Translations under genes and position numbers: made by a program
DNA from: Anaerolineales bacterium
Lineage (GTDB): Bacteria; Chloroflexota; Anaerolineae; JAAEKA01
NCBI GenBank assembly: GCA_020634615.1
Contig: JACKBI010000001.1
Coordinates: 620,001-684,000, forward strand
Length of the DNA: 64,000 nucleotides
Direction of reading: 5' to 3'
Part shown: positions 1 through 8,315 of the stretch, piece after piece
Layout: the number at the start of each line of letters is the position of its first letter
Position numbering within the stretch: the first letter of the stretch is position 1
Notes under the pieces: generated by a model
What the model was told of the DNA's origin: nothing
What the model saw: only the letters and a program-made list of their open reading frames with translations
The model's database searches: none

Positions 1-1742
1 TCGGAGCGTTTGCGCTGGCGTTTCCAATCTCAATCGCCATCGTCGCGCTGCTGATAATCGTCACTGTCTCCTACGAACAGACCATCCACGCCTACCCCAG
101 CGGCGGCGGTGCGTACATCGTTTCACGCGACAACCTGGGCGACCTGTCAGCCCAGATCGCCGGCGCTGCGCTGCTGACTGACTACATTCTGACGGTCTCC
201 GTCTCGATGTCCGCCGGTGTTGCGCAGATCACATCAGCCTTTCCGGGCATCTATCCCTTCCGTGTGCTTCTGGCTGTCGGTCTGGTCATCCTGGTGATGC
301 TGATCAATCTGCGCGGCGTAAAGGAGTCGGGAGCAGCCTTTGCCATTCCAACGTACTATTTCATCGTCGTAATGTTCATCACGGTTGGCATCGGGATGGT
401 GCGCTACGCGACCGGCACCTTGGGCACAGTAACCAACGCGCCGCCCATCGCGGATGTCAAGGCTCTGCAATCGATCAGCCTGTTTCTGATCCTGCACGCG
501 TTTGCCAGCGGCACCGCTGCCCTGACCGGCGTCGAGGCCATCTCCAATGGCATCACCGCGTTCAAGGAACCGCGCAGCCGCAATGCCGGCGTCACCTTGA
601 TCTGGATGTCAGCCGTTCTGGGCACGCTGTTCCTCTGCATCTCGTTCCTCAGTGTCAAGATCGGAGCGGTGCCCTCGGAATTCGAAACGGTGATCTCGCA
701 ACTGGCGCGCACCATCTTCGGCGGCACAAACATCCTCTATCTGGCGGTCATCGCAGGCACAACGGTCATCCTGATCATGGCCACCAACACCTCGTTTGCC
801 GATTTTCCCCGGCTGAGCGCACTGCTGGCCGCCGACGGGTTCCTGCCGCGCTATTTGGCTTTCCGCGGCAGCCGGCTTGTGTTCTCGCGTGGCATCGTTG
901 CGCTGACGGCCATCGCTTGCCTGCTCATCATTGTGTTTCAAGCCAGCGTTACCGCATTGATACCGTTGTACGCAATCGGCGTATTCCTGTCGTTTACACT
1001 CTCGCAGAGCGGCATGGCGCGGCGTTGGCACAAGATCGGCCGCCTGCAGCCCGATGAAGAACTCGTCGAACGGGGATCAACGCTGCACCACGACCCGCGC
1101 TGGCAGATCAAAATGGTCATCAACGGATTCGGCGCCATCTGCACCGCCATCGTGATGTTGATCTTTGTCGTCACCAAGTTCTGGGACGGCGCCTGGGTTG
1201 TGCTTGTGCTGATTCCACTGCTGGTGCTGATGCTGGCCAATGTGCATCGCTACTACAAGCAGCTCGCCACCCAACTCTCGCTGGAAACCTACGGTGCGCC
1301 GCCGGTGATCGCGCGCAAGCGGGTCATCCTGCCGGTCAGCGGTGTGCATCAGGGCACGGTGCAGGCGCTGCGTTTCGCCCGATCGCTGTCCAGTGACGTC
1401 ACCGCGGTGCATGTCTCCGTGGACCCGGAACAGGTTGCGCGGATCGAAGCGAAATGGGAGATCTGGGGCGAGGGTGTGCGGCTGGTAATCCTTGACTCGC
1501 CCTACCGGTTGCTGCATGAGCCGCTGATGGATTACATTGCCGAACTGGCGCGAAATCGTCAGTCCAACGAAACGATCACGGTGGTCGTGCCGGAGTTTGT
1601 GCCGGCGCGCCGCTGGCAAAACCTTATGCACACCCAGGCAGCGCTGACACTTCGCTTCGCTTTCCGCACAGTGCCCGGCGTCGTCATCATGGATGTGCCG
1701 TACCAGGTCAATCCAACCCATCTCGAGGAAGACAGTGTCTAG
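1..1742 (+). CDS. kimA: KimA-type potassium importer (APC superfamily), 5' end missing
   Basis: The reading frame is open from base 3, so the N-terminus lies upstream of the window. About 579 residues are visible. An early YPSGGGAYIVS segment, then DYILTVSVSMSAG, ITSAFP, LTGVEAISNG and IPLYAIGVF...TLSQSGM closely follow Bacillus KimA (YdaO), a K+/H+ symporter of the APC superfamily. About ten hydrophobic segments are visible, then a soluble C-terminal region of roughly 130 residues. The two RCK-domain genes directly downstream support a K+ role. An amino-acid permease is the alternative, but the KimA match is much closer. Any upstream riboswitch is outside the window. Confidence 0.88.
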   Translation, partial: GAFALAFPISIAIVALLIIVTVSYEQTIHAYPSGGGAYIVSRDNLGDLSAQIAGAALLTDYILTVSVSMSAGVAQITSAFPGIYPFRVLLAVGLVILVMLINLRGVKESGAAFAIPTYYFIVVMFITVGIGMVRYATGTLGTVTNAPPIADVKALQSISLFLILHAFASGTAALTGVEAISNGITAFKEPRSRNAGVTLIWMSAVLGTLFLCISFLSVKIGAVPSEFETVISQLARTIFGGTNILYLAVIAGTTVILIMATNTSFADFPRLSALLAADGFLPRYLAFRGSRLVFSRGIVALTAIACLLIIVFQASVTALIPLYAIGVFLSFTLSQSGMARRWHKIGRLQPDEELVERGSTLHHDPRWQIKMVINGFGAICTAIVMLIFVVTKFWDGAWVVLVLIPLLVLMLANVHRYYKQLATQLSLETYGAPPVIARKRVILPVSGVHQGTVQALRFARSLSSDVTAVHVSVDPEQVARIEAKWEIWGEGVRLVILDSPYRLLHEPLMDYIAELARNRQSNETITVVVPEFVPARRWQNLMHTQAALTLRFAFRTVPGVVIMDVPYQVNPTHLEEDSV

Positions 1743-1743
1743 C

Positions 1744-2391
1744 ATGAACGTAATCATCGTCGGCAGCGGCCGGTTGGGCAGCGAACTGGCGTATCGACTT
1801 TTCCTACGCGGCGATCATGTGACCGTCCTTGACCGGACGGCGACAGCCTTCAACAGCCTTGCCCCCGACTTCCGGGGGCGCACGCTGGAAGGTGATGTCC
1901 TTTCCGCAGCATTGCTGCACCGCGCCGGCATCGAAAAAGCCGACGCACTGGCAGCAGTCACCAGTTCCGACTCGCTGAATGCAGTCGTCGGGCGGGTGGC
2001 AGTCACGGTCTATGGCGTCCGCCATGTGGTGATCCGCAACTACGATCCCCGCTGGCGGCCGCTGCTGGAGGCGTTTGGTTTGCAGGTAGTCAGTTCCAGC
2101 ACATGGGGCGCACAGCGAATCGAGGAAATGCTCACGCCTGGCGTCATCCAACCGCTTCTGTCGGCCGGAAACGGCGAGGTCGAGATCTGCGAATTGGTCG
2201 TGCCGGAAAGCTGGCATGGACGGCCTGTCCAGGATCTGGCAACCGTGAGCAGCGGCGTGGTCGCGGCGCTCACCCGCGCCGGCTTCGGGCAGATACCGGC
2301 GCTTGACACGCTGCTGGAAACCGGCGACGTGGTGCATATCAGCGCAACGCCGCTGGGGCTGGCCGCACTGCGCCAATCCGTCAGCGGCTAA
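1744..2391 (+). CDS. TrkA/RCK-domain K+ uptake regulatory protein (first copy)
   Basis: This 215-residue protein has an N-terminal Rossmann RCK domain (VIIVGSGRLGSELA, the GxGxxG nucleotide site, with an acidic residue closing beta-2 at VLDRT) and a C-terminal TrkA-C-like half. RCK proteins gate K+ transporters in response to NAD(H), ATP or c-di-AMP. The ATG lies one base after the kimA stop, so the two genes are almost certainly co-translated. An upstream in-frame start exists within kimA, but it would put non-homologous sequence before the Rossmann beta-strand. Partnership with the KimA-like transporter is inferred from position. Confidence 0.85.
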   Translation: MNVIIVGSGRLGSELAYRLFLRGDHVTVLDRTATAFNSLAPDFRGRTLEGDVLSAALLHRAGIEKADALAAVTSSDSLNAVVGRVAVTVYGVRHVVIRNYDPRWRPLLEAFGLQVVSSSTWGAQRIEEMLTPGVIQPLLSAGNGEVEICELVVPESWHGRPVQDLATVSSGVVAALTRAGFGQIPALDTLLETGDVVHISATPLGLAALRQSVSG

Positions 2392-2598
2392 GAGACTGTT
2401 TGAAACGCTGTCCAGTCAGATTTCGGAAGTCGACAGCCACTCGTTACGACCGCACGCCGACCGCCGGACTGCCTTCTGGCTGTAGATTCGTCGACTTCCG
2501 AAGTCCACCCACGACACTTTTCCAACGGTCCTTGTAACCAGTCGTCCTGTGCAAATCAATTCTTTCTCCCGATCAAACCGTATCGAAAGGTACTCACC
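2392..2598. other. Intergenic spacer between the two RCK genes
   Basis: No gene is seen here. The spacer holds repeat A1 and, next to the downstream gene, a GAAAGG ribosome-binding site. Confidence 0.6.
2419..2505. repeat. Paired-palindrome element, family A copy 1
   Basis: The arms at 2419-2434 and 2490-2505 are 16-nt inverted copies with one mismatch. Each arm contains the odd palindrome ACTTCNGAAGT (left arm has TTTC at its start). The interior is unlike that of the other copies. Related copies lie at 14564-14646 and 22236-22320. Confidence 0.8.
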
Positions 2599-3267
2599 AT
2601 GCTAATCATAGTCGCCGGCGGCGGCCGCACCGGAACACAACTGGCCTCGCAACTGCTTGCTCAGGATCACGAGGTCCACATCGTGGAAAATCGTGCGGAA
2701 ATCCTCGCTCATATGCACTTCGAGGTTCCCACGGAAGCGATCTTCGAAGGTTTTCCCACCGAGCCACGTATTTTGGAGGCGGCCGGCATCGCCCACGCCG
2801 ACGTCGTGGCCGCGACGACCGACAACGACGCCGACAACCTTGCCATCTGCTTCCTGGCACGCGCCAAATACAATGTGGGACGCACCGTCGCGCGCATCAA
2901 CAACCCGCGCGATGCCTGGCTATTCGATGATACATTTCACGTCGATGTTGCGATCAACCAGGCCGACCTGATGGCCAGCCTGATCGCGGAGCAGATGTCG
3001 CTGGGAGATATGATGACGCTGCTCAAGCTGCGCCGCGGACGCTATTCGCTGGTGGAGGAGAAGATACCGCCGGGTGCGTTGGCTATTGGACAGGCGATCA
3101 GGGATGTGAAGTTTCCCGAGCAATGCGTGATCGCCGCCATCATACGCAACGGCGAAATCGTCGTCCCCAGCGGGGCCACAACGTTTGAGGTAGCCGACGA
3201 AGTTTTGGCTGTGACCGACCCACCCGGTGCGCAGCAACTGGCAGCAATGTTTGCGCCACGAAAGTAG
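2599..3267 (+). CDS. TrkA/RCK-domain K+ uptake regulatory protein (second copy)
   Basis: This 222-residue protein has an N-terminal RCK Rossmann fold (LIIVAGGGRTGTQLA; acidic beta-2 end in HIVEN), a TTDNDADNLAICFLA segment typical of TrkA-N, and a C-terminal TrkA-C domain from about residue 140. It is a paralogue of the preceding gene but diverged, and separated from it by a 207-bp spacer with a palindromic element. The start is supported by GAAAGG eight bases upstream. The two proteins may form a hetero-oligomeric ring on the KimA-like transporter. That is inference. Confidence 0.86.
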   Translation: MLIIVAGGGRTGTQLASQLLAQDHEVHIVENRAEILAHMHFEVPTEAIFEGFPTEPRILEAAGIAHADVVAATTDNDADNLAICFLARAKYNVGRTVARINNPRDAWLFDDTFHVDVAINQADLMASLIAEQMSLGDMMTLLKLRRGRYSLVEEKIPPGALAIGQAIRDVKFPEQCVIAAIIRNGEIVVPSGATTFEVADEVLAVTDPPGAQQLAAMFAPRK

Positions 3268-3287
3268 CTCATGCGACGGGGCGTTGC

Positions 3288-3316
3288 TTGCGCCACGACC
3301 GACTCTGCGCTATACT
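3288..3316 (+). promoter_or_regulatory. Predicted promoter of the secreted protein at 3492
   Basis: TTGCGC (3288-3293), a 17-nt spacer and TATACT (3311-3316). It stands 176 bp before the start codon. The remaining leader shows no recognised regulatory RNA. Confidence 0.5.
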
Positions 3317-3491
3317 GGTGCAGAAAGTTCACCAGATTTCAGCCCTGCGCCAATGGACGAGCCCCCTCAGCCCCTGCTCGCCATGACGCCTTGCTTGCAC
3401 CCGGAGGTGATACCACTAATACGCAAGACCGTCGTCCTTGAGTCAGCCCCCTGCTGGATCCATCCATGTCTTGACCTCACAGGAGAAAACC

Positions 3492-6410
3492 ATGAAAACC
3501 CGTAATACCTTACACATCATCGTGCTGCTTGCGATGGTGCTTGGCCTGACCGCCGCGGCTGTCCAGGCAGCGCCTGCACAGCCACAGCCTGAAAATCCAT
3601 CGTCCGCAATCCTCGGACCTTTCACCAGCGACCCGATTCCTGCCACTGTCTGGAACGGCGACCTGCGCGATCTGCCGCAGGTTGGCGAACCTGGCAGTCT
3701 CGAAGGCGACACACCGGACCTGGTGCCGGCCCGCCTCACACCGGCTGAGATGAAAGCCATCGACGCCAAGGCAGCCCAGCGCGCCGGAACCGTGCAAAGC
3801 CAGTGGGCTGGCAGAGATCCTGCCCCGGCGCCCATCCAGAACTTCGCCGGCATGGCGTTCAGCCCTAATGGCGCCGGCTGGCCACCCGACACCAACGGCG
3901 ACGTTGGCCCCAACCATTACATTCAGACCGTCAACACATCGGTCGGCATCTACAGCAAGACCGGCACGCCGCTGTCCGTGGTAACTTTCAACACGTTCTT
4001 CCAGGGTCCTGCCGGCAGTCCCTGTGACACCAGCAACGACGGCGACCCGGTGGTTCTCTACGACGCCTCGGTCGATCGCTGGATCGTCACTGACTTCGCC
4101 TGGTTCAACTTCAACACCGGGCCCTACTACCAGTGTATCGCCGTCTCGCAGACCGGCGACCCGGTAGCCGGCGGCTGGTACTTCTATGCAATGCAAGCCA
4201 ACACCGGCACGTTTGCCGGCAATTACTTCAACGACTATCCGAAACTGGGCGTGTGGCCGAACGGGTATTTCATGTCGGCCAACATGTTCCAGGCCGTCGG
4301 CGATGGCTTCGGCGTGCGCCTGTGGGGCATCAACAAGACTCCACTCTTGACCGGCAGCCCGTTGCAAGAAGTACACTTCGACCTCTGTCTTGACGGCTCT
4401 TGCGGCAGCTTCCTGCCCAGCAACCTGCGCGGACCGGTGCCGCCGGCCGGCGCTCCCAACTACTTTGCGACTATCGCCGCGCCAGACGGTCTTGACCTCT
4501 TTGAGTTCGACGCCGACTTCGTCACACCGGCCAACTCGACCCTTACCGGTCCCGTGACGGTCCCGATCGCATCGTTCGATGGTTACAACGATGACATTCC
4601 CCAACAGGGCACGGCGACCGGACTGGACTCGCTCAGCTTCCGCCCGATGATGCAACTCCAGTACCGCAACATGGGCAGCCACGAATCGCTCTGGGCGACC
4701 CACACAGTCGACGAGGGCGGGCTGGCCGTAGCGCGCTGGTACGAGGTGCGCGACCCCGGTGGCTCGCCGACGCTGTTCCAGCAGGGCAGCCTCAACCCCG
4801 GCGACGGCGTCAACCGCTGGATGGCCAGCATCGCCGCCGACCAGGACGGCAACGCCGCTATCGGCTACAGTGCCTCCAACAGCAGCATGTACCCCGGCAT
4901 CCGCTACCAGGGCCGCCTGAACGGCGAGTTCCCCGGCCAGATGCCGCAGACCGAGCAGGTGCTCATCAACGGCACCGGTTCCCAGAACGGGATCAATCGC
5001 TGGGGCGACTACAGCGCGATGACCGTCGACCCAACCGACGACTGCACCTTCTGGTACACCACTGAATACTACACGACCACCGGCAGCAACTGGCAGACCC
5101 GCATCGGCTCGTTCAAGTTCCCCTCATGCGGCCAGCCCAAGGGCACCATCACCGGCCGGGTCGTCAACGCCGTGACGAACGACGGCGTGCCCGAGGCACC
5201 GGTAACTATCAACAGCGTGGTCGAGTCCGTCGAATCTTCAGTAACAGCTCAGACCGACGCCAACGGATACTACAGCATCGACGTGGTCCCCGGGACATAC
5301 AACGTTACTGCCGGCCCGTTGCTGCCAGGCTATCCTACGCAAAACTCGGCCAACGGCCAGGTCGTCGTCGCGGCCAGCACAACGACCGTCCCCGATATTC
5401 CGCTGACGCCTGTGCCATACCTTGTCTATGACGCTAATGCTGTCGACGACAGCGGTCCGGGCGGCAACGGCAACGGCGCTCCGGAGCCAGGCGAAACCGG
5501 TGTCCAACTGTACGTGAACCTGCTGAACAGCGGCGCTGACACTTCGACCGGCGTCAGCGCGGTACTCAGTTCACCGACGCCGGGCCTGTCGATCACGCAG
5601 AACACCTCCGCCTACCCGGATATCCCGGCGGGTCAGGTACGGGACAACAATACCGCCTACCTGATCTCGCTCGATCCGCAGATGCCGTGCGGCACGATCC
5701 TGGACTTCCAACTGGATGTAACGACCAACGAGGGCAACTACACCTTCTACTTCTCGATCCAGGCCAGCCTACCGCAGTCGCCGCAGTCGGTCTTCTTCGA
5801 CGACTTCGAAAACGGCATCAACGGCTGGACGACAGGCGGGACCAACAACCTTTGGGCGCAGACGACCGATGAGTCCTACAGCCCGACCCACTCGTGGACT
5901 GACAGCCCGGGAGCCAGCTACCCCAACGACATGAACTCGTGGCTGCAGGCGCCCGTGGTCAACCTGGCAGGCAAGTCATCGGTGACCGTGTCGGCGTTCT
6001 GGAAATACGCTCTCGAACCCGGCTTCGACTATGCCTACCTCGAATACTCGACCGACGGCGGTAGCACCTACAACGCGACTCCGCTGGCCCAGTTCAACGG
6101 CACCCAGGACACCTGGGCGCAGACAATCACCGACGCTTCACCGCTGGACAATCAGGCCAATGCGCGCCTGCGCATCCGCGCTTTCAGCGACGCCGGTGTA
6201 GTTTTCGACGGTGTCTACGTTGATAACTTCGACGTGAGCTACGTGCCGATTGTCTGCGAAGGCCCGCCCACCGCAGTGACGTTGAGCGACATGAACGCCG
6301 CCAGCGACTCGACTCCGGCCACCGGCAGCACATTGCTGGTTATCCTGGCAGCCGGTCTGGCAGTCGCCCTGGTGGTGATGGTTCAGCGGCGCTCGGCAAC
6401 CGAACAATAA
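3492..6410 (+). CDS. Large secreted, C-terminally anchored protein with carboxypeptidase-regulatory-like domain
   Basis: This 972-residue protein starts at an ATG behind AGGAGAAAACC. It has a signal peptide (MKTRNTLHII, hydrophobic core, cut near VQAA). Residues ~100-540 form a secreted beta-rich domain I cannot name (PPDTNGDVGPNHYIQ, NRWGDYSAMTVDP). Residues ~555-640 resemble a CarboxypepD_reg/CnaB-like fold (GTITGRVVNAVT, DANGYYSIDVVPGTY). Residues ~775-920 resemble a MAM/immune-inhibitor-type jelly roll (FFDDFENGINGW...YVDNFDVSYV). The tail PTAVTLSDMNAASDSTP plus a hydrophobic helix and QRRS resembles a cell-surface anchor, and is matched by the nuclease at 30091-33885. The substrate is unknown. 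Confidence 0.75.
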   Translation: MKTRNTLHIIVLLAMVLGLTAAAVQAAPAQPQPENPSSAILGPFTSDPIPATVWNGDLRDLPQVGEPGSLEGDTPDLVPARLTPAEMKAIDAKAAQRAGTVQSQWAGRDPAPAPIQNFAGMAFSPNGAGWPPDTNGDVGPNHYIQTVNTSVGIYSKTGTPLSVVTFNTFFQGPAGSPCDTSNDGDPVVLYDASVDRWIVTDFAWFNFNTGPYYQCIAVSQTGDPVAGGWYFYAMQANTGTFAGNYFNDYPKLGVWPNGYFMSANMFQAVGDGFGVRLWGINKTPLLTGSPLQEVHFDLCLDGSCGSFLPSNLRGPVPPAGAPNYFATIAAPDGLDLFEFDADFVTPANSTLTGPVTVPIASFDGYNDDIPQQGTATGLDSLSFRPMMQLQYRNMGSHESLWATHTVDEGGLAVARWYEVRDPGGSPTLFQQGSLNPGDGVNRWMASIAADQDGNAAIGYSASNSSMYPGIRYQGRLNGEFPGQMPQTEQVLINGTGSQNGINRWGDYSAMTVDPTDDCTFWYTTEYYTTTGSNWQTRIGSFKFPSCGQPKGTITGRVVNAVTNDGVPEAPVTINSVVESVESSVTAQTDANGYYSIDVVPGTYNVTAGPLLPGYPTQNSANGQVVVAASTTTVPDIPLTPVPYLVYDANAVDDSGPGGNGNGAPEPGETGVQLYVNLLNSGADTSTGVSAVLSSPTPGLSITQNTSAYPDIPAGQVRDNNTAYLISLDPQMPCGTILDFQLDVTTNEGNYTFYFSIQASLPQSPQSVFFDDFENGINGWTTGGTNNLWAQTTDESYSPTHSWTDSPGASYPNDMNSWLQAPVVNLAGKSSVTVSAFWKYALEPGFDYAYLEYSTDGGSTYNATPLAQFNGTQDTWAQTITDASPLDNQANARLRIRAFSDAGVVFDGVYVDNFDVSYVPIVCEGPPTAVTLSDMNAASDSTPATGSTLLVILAAGLAVALVVMVQRRSATEQ

Positions 6411-6451
6411 GCCAATCCGCTGCTCGCTCTGGCGAGCGATGACAAGATGAA

Positions 6452-6485
6452 AAACAGCCCACGACCGGTTGGTCGTGGGCTGTTT
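6452..6485. terminator. Bidirectional rho-independent terminator
   Basis: A perfect 15-bp stem (AAACAGCCCACGACC and its complement) with a GGTT loop and flanking A and T runs. It separates the convergent genes ending at 6410 and 6509. Confidence 0.85.
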
Positions 6486-6508
6486 CTTGCCAGCGGTTCG
6501 AGTGATGT

Positions 6509-6745
6509 CTATTCTTTATCCCAGCGGATATCCATCTCGTCCAGTTCGCCGAGAGCATCACGCAGCAGCGCGATCAGTTCATGGTCTGCACCCTGCGATT
6601 CCATCCAGTCCACCGTCACCTGGTTGATGTAATAGTCCTGATCCTCGATGGACTCCTCCTCCAGATCGGCCTGGATGAACTCGAACTGGTCCTCAGAGAT
6701 GGCGCCGATATACTCATCGGTGGCGGAATTGTAAAGATGTATCAT
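6509..6745 (-). CDS. Small conserved acidic protein of unknown function
   Basis: A 78-residue, very acidic protein (MIHLYNSATDEYIGAISEDQ, later DQDYYIN and ADHELIALLRDALG). The ATG follows a strong AAGGAG site eight bases upstream. The layout (short beta N-terminus, a D/E-rich middle, a helix ending in DALGELDEMDI) looks like a family of small proteins common in Chloroflexota, sometimes misannotated as galactosyldiacylglycerol synthase. No signal peptide or membrane segment is seen. I do not assign a function. Confidence 0.7.
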   Translation of the reverse strand: MIHLYNSATDEYIGAISEDQFEFIQADLEEESIEDQDYYINQVTVDWMESQGADHELIALLRDALGELDEMDIRWDKE

Positions 6746-6794
6746 AGCGGATGCTCCTTAAACATCCCAAGTTGTACAATAGCTGCGCTACGCG

Positions 6795-7808
6795 CTAGGG
6801 CAGCTCGCTCAATGCGACCGGCGCGCCCATTTGCGCGGACCGATACAGCGCCAACACGGTACGGACGTGGTTGCGCGTCTCCTCCAGCGTGACGTACGGC
6901 GGCTGTCCGTCCAGTATCGCGGCGTTCATGTCCTCGATTTCGCCCAGATATAGTTCCTTCTGCGGCACGGAGAGAATTTCAATCTCATCGTCGGGACGAT
7001 GGAATTCGACAAAATAGGACTTGCCATCGACACCGATGCGGAACGGGTCGTTGATCACCAGCCTGCCAGCCGTTCCGATCACCTCGACCTGCGTCTGGTA
7101 TGGGTTGCGGAAAGAGGCTGAAATCTGCGCTACACGCCGGCCGGAATAATGCATCTGCCCCTGCAGGCTGACATCGACGCCGCTGTCGCCGGTGTACCGG
7201 TCGCCAATCACCCACTCCGGCGGCCCGCCCATGACATACTGGGCGAAACTGACGGGGTATACGCCCACATCCCACAATGCGCCGCCGCCCGTCTCCGGCT
7301 TCAGCCGCACGTTATTCGCGCTGCCAGGCGTCCCGACGAGACTGAAGCTGAACACGGCGCGCACCAGCGTCACATCGCCCAAAAGCCCGCTGTTGACCCA
7401 CTCGCCCACCAGCTTCGTCTGGGGATGATGGCGATACATGAACGCCTCGGCCAGCACCTTGCCGGTCCGGTTGGCCGCCGCGATCATCGCGTCCACCTCG
7501 TCCATGGTGATGGCAAAGGGCTTCTCGCAGAGAACGTTGACGCCCGCTTCCAGCGCGCGGATGGTCCATTCGGCGTGCAGTTGATTTGGCAGGCTGATGT
7601 AGACGGCGTCGATCTCGCCCGAATCCAGCATCGCCTGGTAGCTGCCGAAGGCGCGGGGGATGTCCCACCTGGCGGCGTACGCATCGGCCGACGCCTGGCT
7701 GCGGCTGGCAACGGCGACCAATTCAGCGCGCTCAGCGACACGGATCGGCGGGATCACCTGGCGGTTGATATTGGCTGTGGAAAGCAATCCCCAGCGAACC
7801 TTGTTCAT
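6795..7808 (-). CDS. Gfo/Idh/MocA-family NAD(P)-dependent oxidoreductase
   Basis: This 337-residue protein has an N-terminal Rossmann domain (VRWGLLSTANINRQ), the family signature CEKPF around residue 95, and the C-terminal alpha/beta domain with the catalytic-region motif GGGALWDVGVYP. The family oxidises or reduces sugar or inositol derivatives and dihydrodiols. The start at 7808 follows AAGGAGTTGGTC. The longer frame to 7853 lacks such a site. It lies 10 bp downstream of a cupin gene and is probably co-transcribed with it. The substrate cannot be read from sequence. Confidence 0.85.
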   Translation of the reverse strand: MNKVRWGLLSTANINRQVIPPIRVAERAELVAVASRSQASADAYAARWDIPRAFGSYQAMLDSGEIDAVYISLPNQLHAEWTIRALEAGVNVLCEKPFAITMDEVDAMIAAANRTGKVLAEAFMYRHHPQTKLVGEWVNSGLLGDVTLVRAVFSFSLVGTPGSANNVRLKPETGGGALWDVGVYPVSFAQYVMGGPPEWVIGDRYTGDSGVDVSLQGQMHYSGRRVAQISASFRNPYQTQVEVIGTAGRLVINDPFRIGVDGKSYFVEFHRPDDEIEILSVPQKELYLGEIEDMNAAILDGQPPYVTLEETRNHVRTVLALYRSAQMGAPVALSELP

Positions 7809-7818
7809 GACCAACTCC

Positions 7819-8139
7819 TTAACTGTATTCCGGCCGCGCCGGGTGGAAGACATCGACCAGGCGGCACTCGGTCACCGCCCTGCCCGAGTGGATCGTGTTG
7901 CCGGGCACTGTGGCAACCGAACCAGGCAGCAAGCGCAGCGTCTCCCCGGCTACTGTCAACTCAAACTCACCAGCCAGCACGCTGGTGACCTGTTCATGGA
8001 TGTGGTTGTGTTCAGGCAGAATCGCACCGGCCTCCACGTCCCAAAACGCCACCGTGACGTTGTCGGTGTGAACGAACTGGCCGTGAAAGCCGGGGATCAG
8101 TTCACGCGTTGGCTGGTCCTTCAGATTGTAGACAGACAT
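7819..8139 (-). CDS. Small single-domain cupin protein
   Basis: A 106-residue cupin. HNHIHEQVTSVLAGEFEL matches cupin motif 1 (metal ligands H-x-H and E) and PGNTIHSGRA matches motif 2 (His ligand). It may be a sugar-binding or metal-dependent isomerase/dioxygenase. The start at 8139 follows AGGAGAG eight bases upstream, and a promoter fits at 8191-8220. It is the first gene of a two-gene unit with the Gfo/Idh/MocA enzyme. Confidence 0.83.
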   Translation of the reverse strand: MSVYNLKDQPTRELIPGFHGQFVHTDNVTVAFWDVEAGAILPEHNHIHEQVTSVLAGEFELTVAGETLRLLPGSVATVPGNTIHSGRAVTECRLVDVFHPARPEYS

Positions 8140-8190
8140 GCGGGCTGGCTCTCCTGTGCCGTACAGGCAGCGTTTGATCGTAACACAGCG

Positions 8191-8220
8191 ATTATACCCG
8201 CGTCTGCGCCTGCCAGCCAA
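8191..8220 (-). promoter_or_regulatory. Predicted promoter of the cupin/oxidoreductase operon
   Basis: On the minus strand TTGGCT (8215-8220), an 18-nt spacer and TATAAT (8191-8196). It lies back to back with the plus-strand promoter at 8241-8269. Confidence 0.6.
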
Positions 8221-8240
8221 GCGACCTGCACAGACTTCAA

Positions 8241-8269
8241 TTGACAGCATTCATGCGCACCGCTACAAT
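8241..8269 (+). promoter_or_regulatory. Predicted sigma70-type promoter of the NuoEF fusion gene
   Basis: TTGACA (8241-8246), a 17-nt spacer and TACAAT (8264-8269). The expected start near 8276 leaves a ~40-nt leader carrying AGGA before the ATG at 8316. Confidence 0.7.
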
Positions 8270-8315
8270 AGCCAGACATCCCTCTCACCAGCTTTTCATC
8301 AGCCAGGACACGACC

